Shown piece after piece: positions 26,475 through 35,087 of a DNA stretch of 64,000 nt (within the stretch, counting starts at the first letter, position 1; each line of letters opens with the position of its first letter). The position numbers were made by a program, and so were the translations under genes. The DNA comes from an uncultured bacterium (GTDB lineage: Bacteria; Bacteroidota; Rhodothermia; Rhodothermales; Rubricoccaceae), in assembly GCA_947493945.1 (NCBI GenBank), contig CANLSR010000002.1:186001-250000 (forward strand). Reading direction: 5' to 3'. Under the pieces are notes generated by a model. The model was given only the letters and a program-made list of their open reading frames with translations. It searched no databases and was not told where the DNA came from.

Positions 26475-28202
26475 CTACTCGCCCAGGTCGTAGCTGCCCT
26501 GCTGGATCTGGGCCGCCGTCGTCACGGCGCGGTCGGCGTGGCGGAAGAACACGGCCACGTCGAAGCCGTCGGGGAGCACGGAGCTCTCGACGTAGCCGTC
26601 CGGGTGGTCTGGGTCGTACGAGTTGCCCACGTTGCGCGCCGGCCGCGGCTGGCGGAACCAGTCGGCGACGGGGCCGGAGGTCGGGATCTGGCGCAGGTCA
26701 AGGGCGAAGGCGTCGAGCCCGGTCGCTGTCATCGCCGCCTCGACGCTGCCCGCCGGCGGGTCGGTCTCGAAGGCCCGCCACGCCGGCCCGTCCCAGCCGT
26801 CGCGGTCCGCCCGGACGTCGTAGGCCTGGAAGCGGCCGGTCCCGAAAAACGTGCCGATGGCGAGGTAGTCGTCGCCCAAGGCGCGGCGGGCGAACGCACC
26901 CGACGGAGTCCGCGCCAGCGTGATGGATGGGTTGTAGCCCACGTGGGGGTTGTGAGCCGCGAACACGACGCGGCCGTCGCCGCCGACGGCGCGCGCGATC
27001 TGGGCCACGTTGCGGCCCATCGCCACCTCGCGGTAGTTCTCGACGTCCATGTCCGTCGCCGGGCGTCGCAGCGACTCGTGCATCAGGTCGAGCCACGCGA
27101 CCAAGGCGTCGGCCGCCGCCCCCAACTGGGGCACCTTGCCGTAGCGGCCGGTCGCGAGCCGAGCCCGCAGGGCGCGCGCCGTCTGGTCCCACTCGAACCG
27201 CTCGGCGCGACTGAGCGAGTCTCGGTACACGTCGGCGCCGCCGGGGAGCGCCGCAACCGCCGCGGCGACGGTGGCCCAATACGTCGGGTCGCGCTCGCCC
27301 AGCACGGCCGCCAGCGTGTCGGCGGCGGCCTGGGCGGCCTCCTGCGCCTGGCGCAGCCGGTCCTCGGCCTGGCCGAGGGGAGCGTCCGGCGCAGAGGCCG
27401 GCATGAGTAGGAACGGGAGGGACCACCGCATGACGTCTCCGACCGCCCGAGCCGGGATGGTCACGGTCCAGGGCTCGCCGGCGGCGTCGAGCGCGTCGGC
27501 GAGCCAGTCGGCGCCCTCGGCGAAGAGGCGGGCGCGGTCGGGAGTCATGGCCATCCATGCCGCGTCGCAGTCGCCTCTGTCAGCGCAGGCTGTGGCGAGG
27601 TCGGCGCCGAGTGCGTCGGTCATCACTGCCAGCGCGGACCGAGCGTCGCCGCCCACGCGGCGGGCGGCCTCGACGGCGATGGCGACGGGCGGGCTCAGGT
27701 TCGGCGACGTGTCTGCGCCGACGAACCGGACCGGGCGGCTGGCGGCAAGGTTGTGGGCGCGGAGGGCGGTGAGCATGGCCAGGCTCTCCTCCGTGTTCCA
27801 GGGTCCGTCCTGGAGGAGGGTGGCGTTGGTGACGGCAACGGCGGGGTCGGCAACGGCCGCCTCGCGATCGACGCTGTGCGCGAGGGCCGTCTCCCACAGC
27901 ACCGCGTCGAGCTCTCCACGGCGGGCGAGCCAGCGGAGCACGCGGTCGCGGAACTGGAAAAACTCCCGCGTCCCGTGCGTCCCCTCGCCGATGCCGAGCA
28001 CCCGGGCGTCGCCGAGCATCGGGAGCAGCGCGTCGAGGTCGTCGTCGGGCAGCGCCGGGGCGGCGCCCGCGAGCGGCACGGCGTGGAGACGGATCCAGTC
28101 GACCACCTCGGGGGGGACGTCGGGCGTGGCGCCCTGGGCGGCGACCGCCGGGGCCGCAACGACCGCCAGCAGGGCGAGGGCAAGGCGTGCAAACGGAAGC
28201 AT
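26475..28202 (-). CDS. Erythromycin esterase-family protein (exported)
   Basis: This 575-residue protein has an N-terminal signal peptide (LALALLAVVAAPAVAAQ) and an erythromycin-esterase/EreA-like domain. Motifs are VLGIGEGTHGTREFFQFRDR (residues about 69-88; contains the conserved Glu/His), the WET region near residue 105, and AHNPHVGYNP near residue 420 with a second catalytic His. Export and context suggest a general periplasmic hydrolase, not proven macrolide resistance. It stands alone on the minus strand between zwf and a damaged outer-membrane gene. Confidence 0.88.
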   Translation of the reverse strand: MLPFARLALALLAVVAAPAVAAQGATPDVPPEVVDWIRLHAVPLAGAAPALPDDDLDALLPMLGDARVLGIGEGTHGTREFFQFRDRVLRWLARRGELDAVLWETALAHSVDREAAVADPAVAVTNATLLQDGPWNTEESLAMLTALRAHNLAASRPVRFVGADTSPNLSPPVAIAVEAARRVGGDARSALAVMTDALGADLATACADRGDCDAAWMAMTPDRARLFAEGADWLADALDAAGEPWTVTIPARAVGDVMRWSLPFLLMPASAPDAPLGQAEDRLRQAQEAAQAAADTLAAVLGERDPTYWATVAAAVAALPGGADVYRDSLSRAERFEWDQTARALRARLATGRYGKVPQLGAAADALVAWLDLMHESLRRPATDMDVENYREVAMGRNVAQIARAVGGDGRVVFAAHNPHVGYNPSITLARTPSGAFARRALGDDYLAIGTFFGTGRFQAYDVRADRDGWDGPAWRAFETDPPAGSVEAAMTATGLDAFALDLRQIPTSGPVADWFRQPRPARNVGNSYDPDHPDGYVESSVLPDGFDVAVFFRHADRAVTTAAQIQQGSYDLGE

Positions 28203-28278
28203 CGGGGCGCGGCGGATTAGGCGCCGAGTCTACCCTTCCTGCGATCCCGTGCGGACGTCCAGAACCGCGAAACTGAAC

Positions 28279-28311
28279 GGCGGGCCGGCCGGCGCGACCG
28301 GCCGACCCGCC
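28279..28311 (-). terminator. GC-rich hairpin after the damaged outer-membrane gene
   Basis: GGCGGG and CCCGCC, then GGCCGG and CCGGCC, form a 12-bp stem with one 2-nt internal mismatch and a 5-nt loop, 7 nt beyond the stop codon at 28318 (minus strand). It probably terminates the upstream gene. Confidence 0.55.
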
Positions 28312-28317
28312 TCACCA

Positions 28318-28948
28318 CTAGAACGAGAACGTGACGAAGCTCCGGTTGCGGGTCTTGCTCATGTAGGGGAGCGCCCCCTGGCCGCCGAGCGGGCCCGGGC
28401 TCGCTACCGGGATGGCCAGGTTCGGCCCGATGGCGAAGTGCCCGCCGAGCGCCCCGAAATCCAACTGGAGCCCGGCGAGCACGCCCGCCTCCGCTCCGGT
28501 CCGGCTGGCGGACGTCGTCGGCGAGTCCAGGCCCGAAAGGCGGAGAGTCGAGGCGTAGGCGCCGCCCGTCGCGGCCACGGTGAGCCCACGCCCCACGTCG
28601 AACCGGCGGGTCACGCTGCCTTCGAGCGCCGCCGCCAGCCCGGTCGCGTCTTGGTACGCTAGCTCGCCGCCGTTCCGGGCTAGGTTGTAGAGGCCTACGC
28701 CACCGGCGGCATGGAGGTCGAGCGTCGTGGCGTCGCCAAGCGCCCGCTCGACCGAGACCTCCGGCCCGAGGCAACCACGGACCCACGGTCGCCCGCGTAC
28801 CCGACGCGCGTCACGTAGCCCCCTACTCTCCGTTGACACCGATTCTGGCGTAGGGGGTGGGCCCGCCGCTGGGCGTGGTCTGGGCAGCGGATGTGGGGGA
28901 CGCGGCCACGAAGGCCGCGAGGGTGAAGAGGGGCGAAGGGGCGCGCAT
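28318..28948 (-). pseudogene. Outer-membrane beta-barrel protein, apparently disrupted by two frameshifts
   Basis: The start at 28948 gives a good signal peptide (MRAPSPLFTLAAFVAASPTSA), then PTPYARIGVNGE, and stops near 28823. The continuation GGYVTRVGYAGDRGSVVA lies in a second frame (about 28760-28822), and the rest, CLGPEVSVERALGDATT to the terminal aromatic RNRSFVTFSF, lies in a third frame ending at 28318. The pieces join into one plausible barrel of roughly 200 residues with alternating strands. Two shifts in the same direction imply a pseudogene, sequencing errors, or unusual recoding. No family name can be given. Confidence 0.65.
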
Positions 28949-29038
28949 CGGCGGTGGAGGAGGGGTGAAGGAGCTTTCCCAACGGAGCCCCATTTCCTCT
29001 GGTATTCGGGCGGTGTGTTTTGCACCACGCCGCGCCGT

Positions 29039-29110
29039 CCCGCTGGCGGTTCGTCTCCGCACGCAGTTGAGCCGGCAGCGACCGGTCCGCCGGCGACGAC
29101 CGCCAGCGGG
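29039..29110. repeat. 12-bp inverted repeat with CCGCTGGCGG arms
   Basis: CCCGCTGGCGGT (29039-29050) and ACCGCCAGCGGG (29099-29110) are perfect inverted copies around a 48-nt loop in the 249-nt gap before the permease gene. A further GCTGGCGG follows near 29122. This is the clearest wide-loop member of the family. Confidence 0.75.
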
Positions 29111-29172
29111 CCGCGCGGGGGCTCGGCTGGCGGTCGGCGTGGCCCCTGGCGCCGCGCCGCCGGCGTGCGCCG

Positions 29173-29179
29173 TAGCTTG
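29173..29179 (+). promoter_or_regulatory. Putative promoter -7 box of the permease gene
   Basis: TAGCTTG lies 19 nt before the ATG and resembles the Bacteroidota TAnnTTTG element. Identical TAGCTTG words precede topA and the secreted protease gene. No confident -33 box is visible. Confidence 0.4.
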
Positions 29180-29197
29180 CCCCGCCCCTGATTTCGT

Positions 29198-31312
29198 ATG
29201 CCCGAGGCGCCCGCTCTCAAGAAAACGCTCACGCTGTTCGACGTCTACGCGATCAGCACGGGGGCCATGTTCAGCTCGGGGTTCTTCCTGCTCCCGGGCC
29301 TGGCGACGGCCAAGGCGGGGCCGGCGACGGTCCTGGCCTACTTCCTGGCCGGCGTGTTCATCCTGCCGGCCATGTTCTCGGTGGCCGAGCTGTCGACGGC
29401 CATGCCCAAGGCCGGCGGCGCGTACTACTTCCTGGACCGGAGTCTCGGCCCGCTCGCGGGCACGGTCGGCGGGCTGGGGACGTGGCTGGCGCTGGTGCTC
29501 AAGAGCGCGTTCGCCCTCGTCGGCATGGGCGCCTACCTCGTGTTCTACGTCGACGTGCCCATCAAGCCGCTGGCGGTCGCGCTGACGGTGGCGTTCGCGG
29601 CGCTCAACATCGTCGGGGCCAAGGAGACGAGCGGGTTGCAGCGCGTCTTCGTGACGGTGCTGGTGGCGGTGCTGAGCTTTTTCGTGGTCCAGGGCCTGTT
29701 CGCGGTCGCCGGGCTGGACGGGGCCGAGGTCGGGCGCCAGTTCACCCCCTTCCTGCCGTTCGGCGCCGAGGGGCTGGTGGCGACCGTCGGGCTGGTGTTC
29801 GTGTCCTACGCCGGGCTGACCAAGGTGGCCAGCGTGGCCGAGGAGATCCAGAACCCCGACCGCAACATCCCGCTCGGCATGGCCCTGTCGCTGGTCACGG
29901 CGACGGCCATCTACTGCATCGGCGTGTTCATCATGATCGCCGTGCTAGAGCCGTCCGAGTTGCGCAGCGACCTGACGCCGGTCGCCACGGCGGCCGCGAC
30001 GTTCTTCGACTGGCTGCCCGGCGGCGCCGGGCTGGTCCTGATCGTGGTGGCGGCCGTGGCCGCGTTCGCCTCGACCGGCAACGCCGGCATCTTGTCCGCC
30101 AGCCGCTACCCGCTGGCGATGGCGCGCGACGGGCTGGTGACGCGCCGGCTGGCGGTGCTGGGCAAGAGCGGGACGCCGGTCCCGGCCATCCTGCTCACCG
30201 CCGGCCTGATGGTCGCCGTGATCCTGCTGCTCGACGTCGAGGGCATCGCCAAGCTGGCGAGCGCCTTCCAGCTCCTGATCTTCGGGCTCTTGAACGTGGC
30301 CGTGATCGTGATGCGCGAGAGCCGGATCCCGAGCTACGTGCCCGGCTACCGGAGCCCGCTCTACCCCTGGCTCCAGATCGTCGGCGTGGTGACGCCGCTG
30401 GTGCTGATCGCCGAGTTGGGCGGGCTGGCCATCGGGCTGTCGCTGGTGGCGGGCGTGGCCGGGGTGGTGTGGTACGTCGTCTACGTGCAGCCCAACCCGG
30501 ACGTGGTGCGCGAGGGGGCCATCTACCACCTGTTCGCGCGCCTGGGCCAGCGCCGCTACGAGGGCCTTGACGCCGAGCTCCGGACGATCCTGAAGGACAA
30601 GGGGCTCTCCGACGAGACGCCCTTCGAGCACCTGGTCACGCGCGCGGCGGTCATCGACCTGGACGCCGCCGGCTCCTTCGACGACGTGATCCGCCTCTCG
30701 GCCGAGCGGCTCGCCGCGCGCACCGGGCTCCCCGTCGGCCGGCTGGCCGAGGGGCTGCTGGCGGGCTCGCGGACGGGCTCGACGCCGGTCTCGCACGGCG
30801 TCGCGCTGCCGCACCTGCGCCTGGTCGAGGTCGACCACCCGGAGCTGGTCCTGGTCCGCACGCGCACGCCGCTGGCCATCCCCATCGACACCACCGGCGA
30901 CGCCCAGCCCAACGTGGACGCCCGGGTCCACGCGCTGTTCGTGCTGCTGAGCCCGCTCAACCCGCCGGGCCGCCACCTGCGCACGCTCGCCGCCCTGGCC
31001 CGCCGCATCGACGAGGACCCGTTCCTGGACGACTGGCTCCGGGCCGAGACCGAGCAGGGGCTCAAGGAGGTCTTGATCCACAACGACCGGTTCCTGGCGC
31101 TCACGCTCGACCGCGACGGCCCGCTGTCCGGCCTGATCGGGAAGCCGCTCCGCGACGTCCCGCTGCCGCGCGGCGTGCTGGTGGCGCTGGTCCACCGCGG
31201 CGACGAGATCGCCGTGCCGGGCGGCGGGACGGTCCTGGAGGCCGGCGACCGCCTGACGGTCATCGGCGACTCGGCCGGCATCGGGGCCGTGTCGGAGCAG
31301 TTCGGGGCCTGA
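29198..31312 (+). CDS. APC-family amino-acid permease fused to EIIA-like and RCK-C (TrkA-C) domains
   Basis: This 704-residue protein has three parts. Residues 1-435 form a 12-helix APC-superfamily transporter (TLFDVYAISTGAMFSSGFFLLPG, VAELSTAMPKAGGAYYFLDR, SVAEEIQNPDRNIPLG). Residues about 465-610 resemble the PTS fructose/mannitol EIIA fold, with the phosphoacceptor-like His in SHGVALPHLRL near residue 530. Residues about 620-704 resemble an RCK C-terminal ligand-binding domain (VHRGDEIAVPGGGTVLEAGDRLTVIGD). This suggests transport gated by a nucleotide or small ligand and possibly by phosphorylation. The substrate is unknown. It is a single-gene unit. Confidence 0.9.
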   Translation: MPEAPALKKTLTLFDVYAISTGAMFSSGFFLLPGLATAKAGPATVLAYFLAGVFILPAMFSVAELSTAMPKAGGAYYFLDRSLGPLAGTVGGLGTWLALVLKSAFALVGMGAYLVFYVDVPIKPLAVALTVAFAALNIVGAKETSGLQRVFVTVLVAVLSFFVVQGLFAVAGLDGAEVGRQFTPFLPFGAEGLVATVGLVFVSYAGLTKVASVAEEIQNPDRNIPLGMALSLVTATAIYCIGVFIMIAVLEPSELRSDLTPVATAAATFFDWLPGGAGLVLIVVAAVAAFASTGNAGILSASRYPLAMARDGLVTRRLAVLGKSGTPVPAILLTAGLMVAVILLLDVEGIAKLASAFQLLIFGLLNVAVIVMRESRIPSYVPGYRSPLYPWLQIVGVVTPLVLIAELGGLAIGLSLVAGVAGVVWYVVYVQPNPDVVREGAIYHLFARLGQRRYEGLDAELRTILKDKGLSDETPFEHLVTRAAVIDLDAAGSFDDVIRLSAERLAARTGLPVGRLAEGLLAGSRTGSTPVSHGVALPHLRLVEVDHPELVLVRTRTPLAIPIDTTGDAQPNVDARVHALFVLLSPLNPPGRHLRTLAALARRIDEDPFLDDWLRAETEQGLKEVLIHNDRFLALTLDRDGPLSGLIGKPLRDVPLPRGVLVALVHRGDEIAVPGGGTVLEAGDRLTVIGDSAGIGAVSEQFGA

Positions 31313-31365
31313 CGCCGCCCCGCTGGCGGTGCCGGCAGGTGCGGGCTTCCAAGGCCGGCCGTCGC

Positions 31366-32922
31366 TCAGCCCAGCCGCTCCGCCAGCCGGTCGGCCACGC
31401 GGTAGGCGTTGGCGGCGATGGTCAGCGTCGGGTTGGTGGCGCCGGACGACGGGAAGACGCTGGCGTCGGCGAGGTAGAGGTTGTCGAGGTCGTGCGCCCG
31501 GCCGTCCACGCCCACCACGCTGGCGGCGGGGTCGGTGCCCATCCGGCACGTGCCGCACTGGTGGTTCACGACCGCCAGCGGCATCGGCACGCGCAGGAAG
31601 CGGTCGAAGCCGATCGGGCGCAGCGCCGCCTCCAGCACGTCCATCAGCTTTTCCTGCGCCCCGCGGTTGGTCTCGCGGTAGGCCACGCGGATGCCGCCGC
31701 CCGGCCCCAGCGTGATCCGGTTGTCGGCGAGGGGCAGGTCCTCGCTCTGGACCCACCAGTCGACCGAGTGGGCGGCGATCTCGTCGGCCTCGTCGAGCGA
31801 GATCGCGCCCGGGCCGAGGTCCTGGACGATCTGCCAGCCGGCGTGCTTGCCCATCAGGTGGACGTGCCCCAGCGGCGTGGTCTCCCACTCGGGATCGCCC
31901 GGCACGCCAAAGTAGAAGTCGTTGACGGCCATCGTTTTTTGGAACCGAGTCGGATTCGGCATCTGGCTCGCAACGGTATAGAACTTCGAGGTCACGTGAC
32001 GCATGAAGTGCCGGCCGACCGCGCCCGACGCGTTCGCCAGCCCGGCGGGGTGGGCCTCGGAGGCCGAGCGGAGCAGGAGCGCGGCCGAGTTGACGGCGCC
32101 GGCGCACAGCGCGAACGCGTCGGCGGAGAACGTCACCGGCTCGCCGTCCACGACCGCCTCGACGTGTGTGACGCGCCGGCCGCCGGCGTCGGTCACGAGG
32201 CGGGTCACGTCGGCGCCGGTCACCAGATCGACGTTGTCGAAGGCCACGGCCGGTTCGACGGAGGCGACCTCGGCGTCGCACTTGAGGTGGAGCAGGTCCG
32301 GGAAGCCGTCGAACGCAGCCCGGCCCATCGCCTCGAACGTCTCGCGCAGCACGAACGTCCCGGTGCCGGGGTCCTCGTGGCTCATCTTGACGCCCATCGG
32401 GAGCTCGAACGGGTGAATCCCTTGTCGCCGAAGGCCCTCCGCCACTTCGGCGACGCGCGGCGAGTGGACCAGCGGCGGGTGCGGGTACGGGCCGGCCGGC
32501 GGCTCGAACGGGTCGGCGCCGCGCCGGCCGTGGACGTGGTAGGCGGCCTCGGCGCGGTCGTAGTAGGGCGCGAGGTCGTCGTAGGAGATCGGCCACGCGG
32601 GCGACTCGCCGTCCAGCGTCTGGAGCGCGCCGAAGTCCTGGGGCCGCATCCGCAGCAGCGCCGAGCCGTAGACCTTGGTGTTGCCGCCCAACCAGTAGTA
32701 CATGGCCGGCCGGAACTCGCCGCCGCGGAGCGCATCGGCCCAGCGCTCGTCGGACTTGTAGCGGTCCTGGGTAAAGAGCGCCGAGGGGCTCCAGTTTTCG
32801 GCCTCGCGCGGAAGCGAGCCCAGGCGGTTGAGGAGCAGGATCTTCTTGCCGGTCGGGGCGAGCGCCTGGGCCAGCGCGCCGCCGCCCACGCCGGCCCCGA
32901 CGATGCACAGGTCGTATTGCAT
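31366..32922 (-). CDS. GMC-family FAD-dependent oxidoreductase
   Basis: This 518-residue flavoprotein oxidises an alcohol or sugar. It has the N-terminal FAD-binding GAGVGGGALAQAL (residues 9-21), the WLGGNTKVYGSALLRM segment (residues about 74-89) and the C-terminal catalytic VVNHQCGTCRMGTDP with the conserved His, followed by YLADASVFPSSGATNPTLT. There is no twin-arginine signal. The SDR gene lies 93 nt upstream on the same strand, so the two oxidoreductases probably form an operon acting on related substrates, possibly polyols or sugars (inference). Confidence 0.93.
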   Translation of the reverse strand: MQYDLCIVGAGVGGGALAQALAPTGKKILLLNRLGSLPREAENWSPSALFTQDRYKSDERWADALRGGEFRPAMYYWLGGNTKVYGSALLRMRPQDFGALQTLDGESPAWPISYDDLAPYYDRAEAAYHVHGRRGADPFEPPAGPYPHPPLVHSPRVAEVAEGLRRQGIHPFELPMGVKMSHEDPGTGTFVLRETFEAMGRAAFDGFPDLLHLKCDAEVASVEPAVAFDNVDLVTGADVTRLVTDAGGRRVTHVEAVVDGEPVTFSADAFALCAGAVNSAALLLRSASEAHPAGLANASGAVGRHFMRHVTSKFYTVASQMPNPTRFQKTMAVNDFYFGVPGDPEWETTPLGHVHLMGKHAGWQIVQDLGPGAISLDEADEIAAHSVDWWVQSEDLPLADNRITLGPGGGIRVAYRETNRGAQEKLMDVLEAALRPIGFDRFLRVPMPLAVVNHQCGTCRMGTDPAASVVGVDGRAHDLDNLYLADASVFPSSGATNPTLTIAANAYRVADRLAERLG

Positions 32923-32980
32923 ACAGAAGTAGGGGACAGGAACCAGTTAGGGAGGCGGCCGACAGTACGGGGCGAGTCTC

Positions 32981-33015
32981 CTGACCCCTGATTCCCCCTC
33001 ACTGATCCCTACTCA
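32981..33015. repeat. 7-nt periodic repeats between the SDR and GMC genes
   Basis: CTGACCC, CTGATTC, CCCCTCA, CTGATCC and CTACTCA follow at exact 7-nt steps and abut the SDR stop codon. A second loosely 7-nt-spaced, roughly complementary stretch lies at 32929-32951, so the 93-nt gap can form an imperfect hairpin. Confidence 0.5.
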
Positions 33016-33834
33016 TCAGCCGCTCCAGGGCTGCTGGAAGTCGGCGTAGAGGGTGAGGCCGCCGTCGGCGAAGAGGGTCTGGCCGGTGACGTAGGCCGCG
33101 TCGTCGCTGGCCAGGAACGCGATCATGCGGGCGATCTCGTCCGGCTCGGCGATCCGGCCCATCGGGATGTGGTCGCGGACGGCCCGGGTCGCCTCGGGGT
33201 CGTCGAGCCAGCTCTGGATCGGGGTGGCGGTGGCGCCCGGCGCGATGGCGTTGACGCGGACGCCGCGGTCGGCGTACTCCAGCGCCAGCGTCTGGGTCAG
33301 GCCGTGCAGGCCGTACTTCGAGACGGCGTACGAGAGGTAGAGCGGCCGGGGGATCTGCTGGTGCACGCTCGACACGTTGACGATCACGCCGCGCGGCCCG
33401 CCGCCGGGCTCGCGCGCCAGGAAGCCGCGCAGCGCCGAGCGGGCGCACAGGAACGCCCCGCGCAGGTTGACTGCCAGCACGTGGTCGAAGTGCTCGGCGG
33501 TGGTCTCGTGGCTGGCCGGCTCCTGGACCTGGACGCCGGCGTTGTTGACCAGCACGTCCACCGTCCCGACCTGCTGGCGGGCGCTCTCGAACAGGGCCTC
33601 GACCTCGGCCTCGACCGACACGTCGCCCCGGACGATGACCGCCGCGCCGCCGCTGCCGGAGGGGCGCGCGGCCTCCGCCAGCCGCTGGGTCTCCCGGGCG
33701 TGGGCGCGCTGGCTCTCGTCCGGGAAGTTGATGGCGACGGCGGCGCCTCGGCGCGCCAGCTCGACGGCGGCGGCGCGGCCGATGCCGCTGGAGGCGCCGG
33801 TCACCAGGGCCGTTCGGCCAGACAGGTCAGACAT
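33016..33834 (-). CDS. Short-chain dehydrogenase/reductase (glucose 1-dehydrogenase-like)
   Basis: This 272-residue classical SDR has the coenzyme motif TGASSGIGRA (residues 12-21), NNAG near residue 96, catalytic Ser in VNVSSVHQQ and Tyr-x-x-x-Lys in YAVSKYGL. Sequence around PGATATPIQSWLDDPE resembles glucose 1-dehydrogenase-type SDRs. It uses NAD(P)+ in the cytoplasm. It is the first gene of a pair with the GMC oxidoreductase, so sugar or polyol oxidation is a reasonable but unproven role. Confidence 0.93.
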   Translation of the reverse strand: MSDLSGRTALVTGASSGIGRAAAVELARRGAAVAINFPDESQRAHARETQRLAEAARPSGSGGAAVIVRGDVSVEAEVEALFESARQQVGTVDVLVNNAGVQVQEPASHETTAEHFDHVLAVNLRGAFLCARSALRGFLAREPGGGPRGVIVNVSSVHQQIPRPLYLSYAVSKYGLHGLTQTLALEYADRGVRVNAIAPGATATPIQSWLDDPEATRAVRDHIPMGRIAEPDEIARMIAFLASDDAAYVTGQTLFADGGLTLYADFQQPWSG

Positions 33835-33954
33835 AGATCGGAGGAGGGAGGTGGGCTCTACCGTCTCCAGTTTTCAATCGTTCCTGAAAGTTCGGGACGC
33901 CACCGGCTTCCACCGACCTTTCGCCTAACGCCCGACCCGGCCGTCACTTGCGGG

Positions 33955-34031
33955 CCGCTGGCGCCCCCGCCCAGCCGGCCCCGCCCGGCCGCGCGCGGAC
34001 TCCGCCAGCGGGGCGCCGCCGCCGGCTGGGC
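33955..34031. repeat. Nested inverted repeats after mscS
   Basis: Three arm pairs are nested or interleaved here: CCGCTGGCG (33955-33963) with CGCCAGCGG (34003-34011), GGCGCCCC (33960-33967) with GGGGCGCC (34010-34017), and GCCCAGCCGGC (33969-33979) with GCCGGCTGGGC (34021-34031). Alternative structures compete for the same bases. The position 6 nt past the mscS stop (minus strand) suggests a transcript-end structure. Confidence 0.6.
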
Positions 34032-34037
34032 CCGGCG

Positions 34038-35087
34038 CTACTCGCTCTCCGGCGGGGCCGGTCCCAGCAGCCGCGAGTTCCGGAACGCCTTGGCCCCGTC
34101 CACGAACAGCTGGAGGTGGGGGAACGGGATCTCGATGCCGGCCTCGCGCAGCGCGTCGAACACCTTCTCCTGGTAGTCGAACCGGATCGGGACCTCCAGC
34201 TTGGCGTCGCGGAGGTGGACCCGCAGCTCCATGTTGACCGACGAGTCGGCCAGGTTGGTCACGACCACCGTCGGCGCGTAGTCGGGGTGGAGCCGGTTGT
34301 CGCCCTCGGTCAGCGCCAGGACCACCTCGCGGGCGGCCGCGGGGCTCTCCTTGTACGCGATCCCGAACGGGACGGTCACCCGGAGCGCGCGCAGCATCGA
34401 GTGGTTGACCACGAGCTCCGAGATCACGTTGGCGTTGGGGAAGATGGCCATCTCGTTGTCCAGCGTCCGGATGCGCGTCGTGCGCAGCGTGATCTCCTCG
34501 ACGGTCCCGAAGGTGTCGTGCAGCTCGATGTTGTCGCCGACGTAGAACGGCCGGTCGAGCAGGATGGTCACGCCGGCGATCAGGTTCTGGACGGTGTCCT
34601 GGGCCGCGAACCCGAGCGCGATGCCGGCGATGCCGAGGCCGGCGATAAACGGGGCCACGGCGATCCCGAGCTGGTCCAGCACGGCCACCACCGCCAGCGC
34701 GATGAGCAGGAACCGGGTAAACCGGATGATGAGCTGCTGGACCCCGGCGTCGACCCGCTTGGAGCGGGTCAGCGCGCGCTGCGTCAGGCCCAGCACCACG
34801 CGGAGCGCGATCCAGAACACGGCCGCCGTGATCAGCGCCGGCAGCAGGTTCGTGAGCACGAACGACTGGAGGGCCGTCGTCAGGATGCTGACGGCGTCCT
34901 CGACGCGCCCCTGGGTGACGGCCGCGGCGGCGTTCCCGACGTCCTTGGTGAGCCCGCCCAGCCCGCCGCTGGTGTCGACGACCGTGGAGTCGGCCAGGCG
35001 GAGCGAGTCGCGCACGGCGGCGAGCGAGTCCGCCAGCAGGGAGTCCGCGGCGAGGGAGTCGGGCGGCGCGTTGGGGGCGGCCTGCAT
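34038..35087 (-). CDS. mscS: MscS-family mechanosensitive channel
   Basis: This 349-residue small-conductance mechanosensitive channel relieves turgor at low osmolarity. An N-terminal Ala/Ser/Asp-rich segment with SLAADSLLADSLAA-type repeats (residues 8-45) precedes helices at about 75-100, 118-140 and the pore helix GLGIAGIALGFAAQDTVQNLIAG (about 148-170). The beta domain (DRPFYVGDNIELHDTFGTVEEI) and a mixed alpha/beta cage follow. Its ATG overlaps the folD stop by one base (TGATG), so translation is coupled. The unusual pairing with folD has no obvious functional meaning. Confidence 0.93.
   Translation of the reverse strand: MQAAPNAPPDSLAADSLLADSLAAVRDSLRLADSTVVDTSGGLGGLTKDVGNAAAAVTQGRVEDAVSILTTALQSFVLTNLLPALITAAVFWIALRVVLGLTQRALTRSKRVDAGVQQLIIRFTRFLLIALAVVAVLDQLGIAVAPFIAGLGIAGIALGFAAQDTVQNLIAGVTILLDRPFYVGDNIELHDTFGTVEEITLRTTRIRTLDNEMAIFPNANVISELVVNHSMLRALRVTVPFGIAYKESPAAAREVVLALTEGDNRLHPDYAPTVVVTNLADSSVNMELRVHLRDAKLEVPIRFDYQEKVFDALREAGIEIPFPHLQLFVDGAKAFRNSRLLGPAPPESE

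Noticed and set aside
29945..32908. Very long antisense open frame
   Set aside because: High GC creates long shadow frames; its translation is Arg/Asp/Gly/His-rich low complexity, and it spans two well-supported genes.
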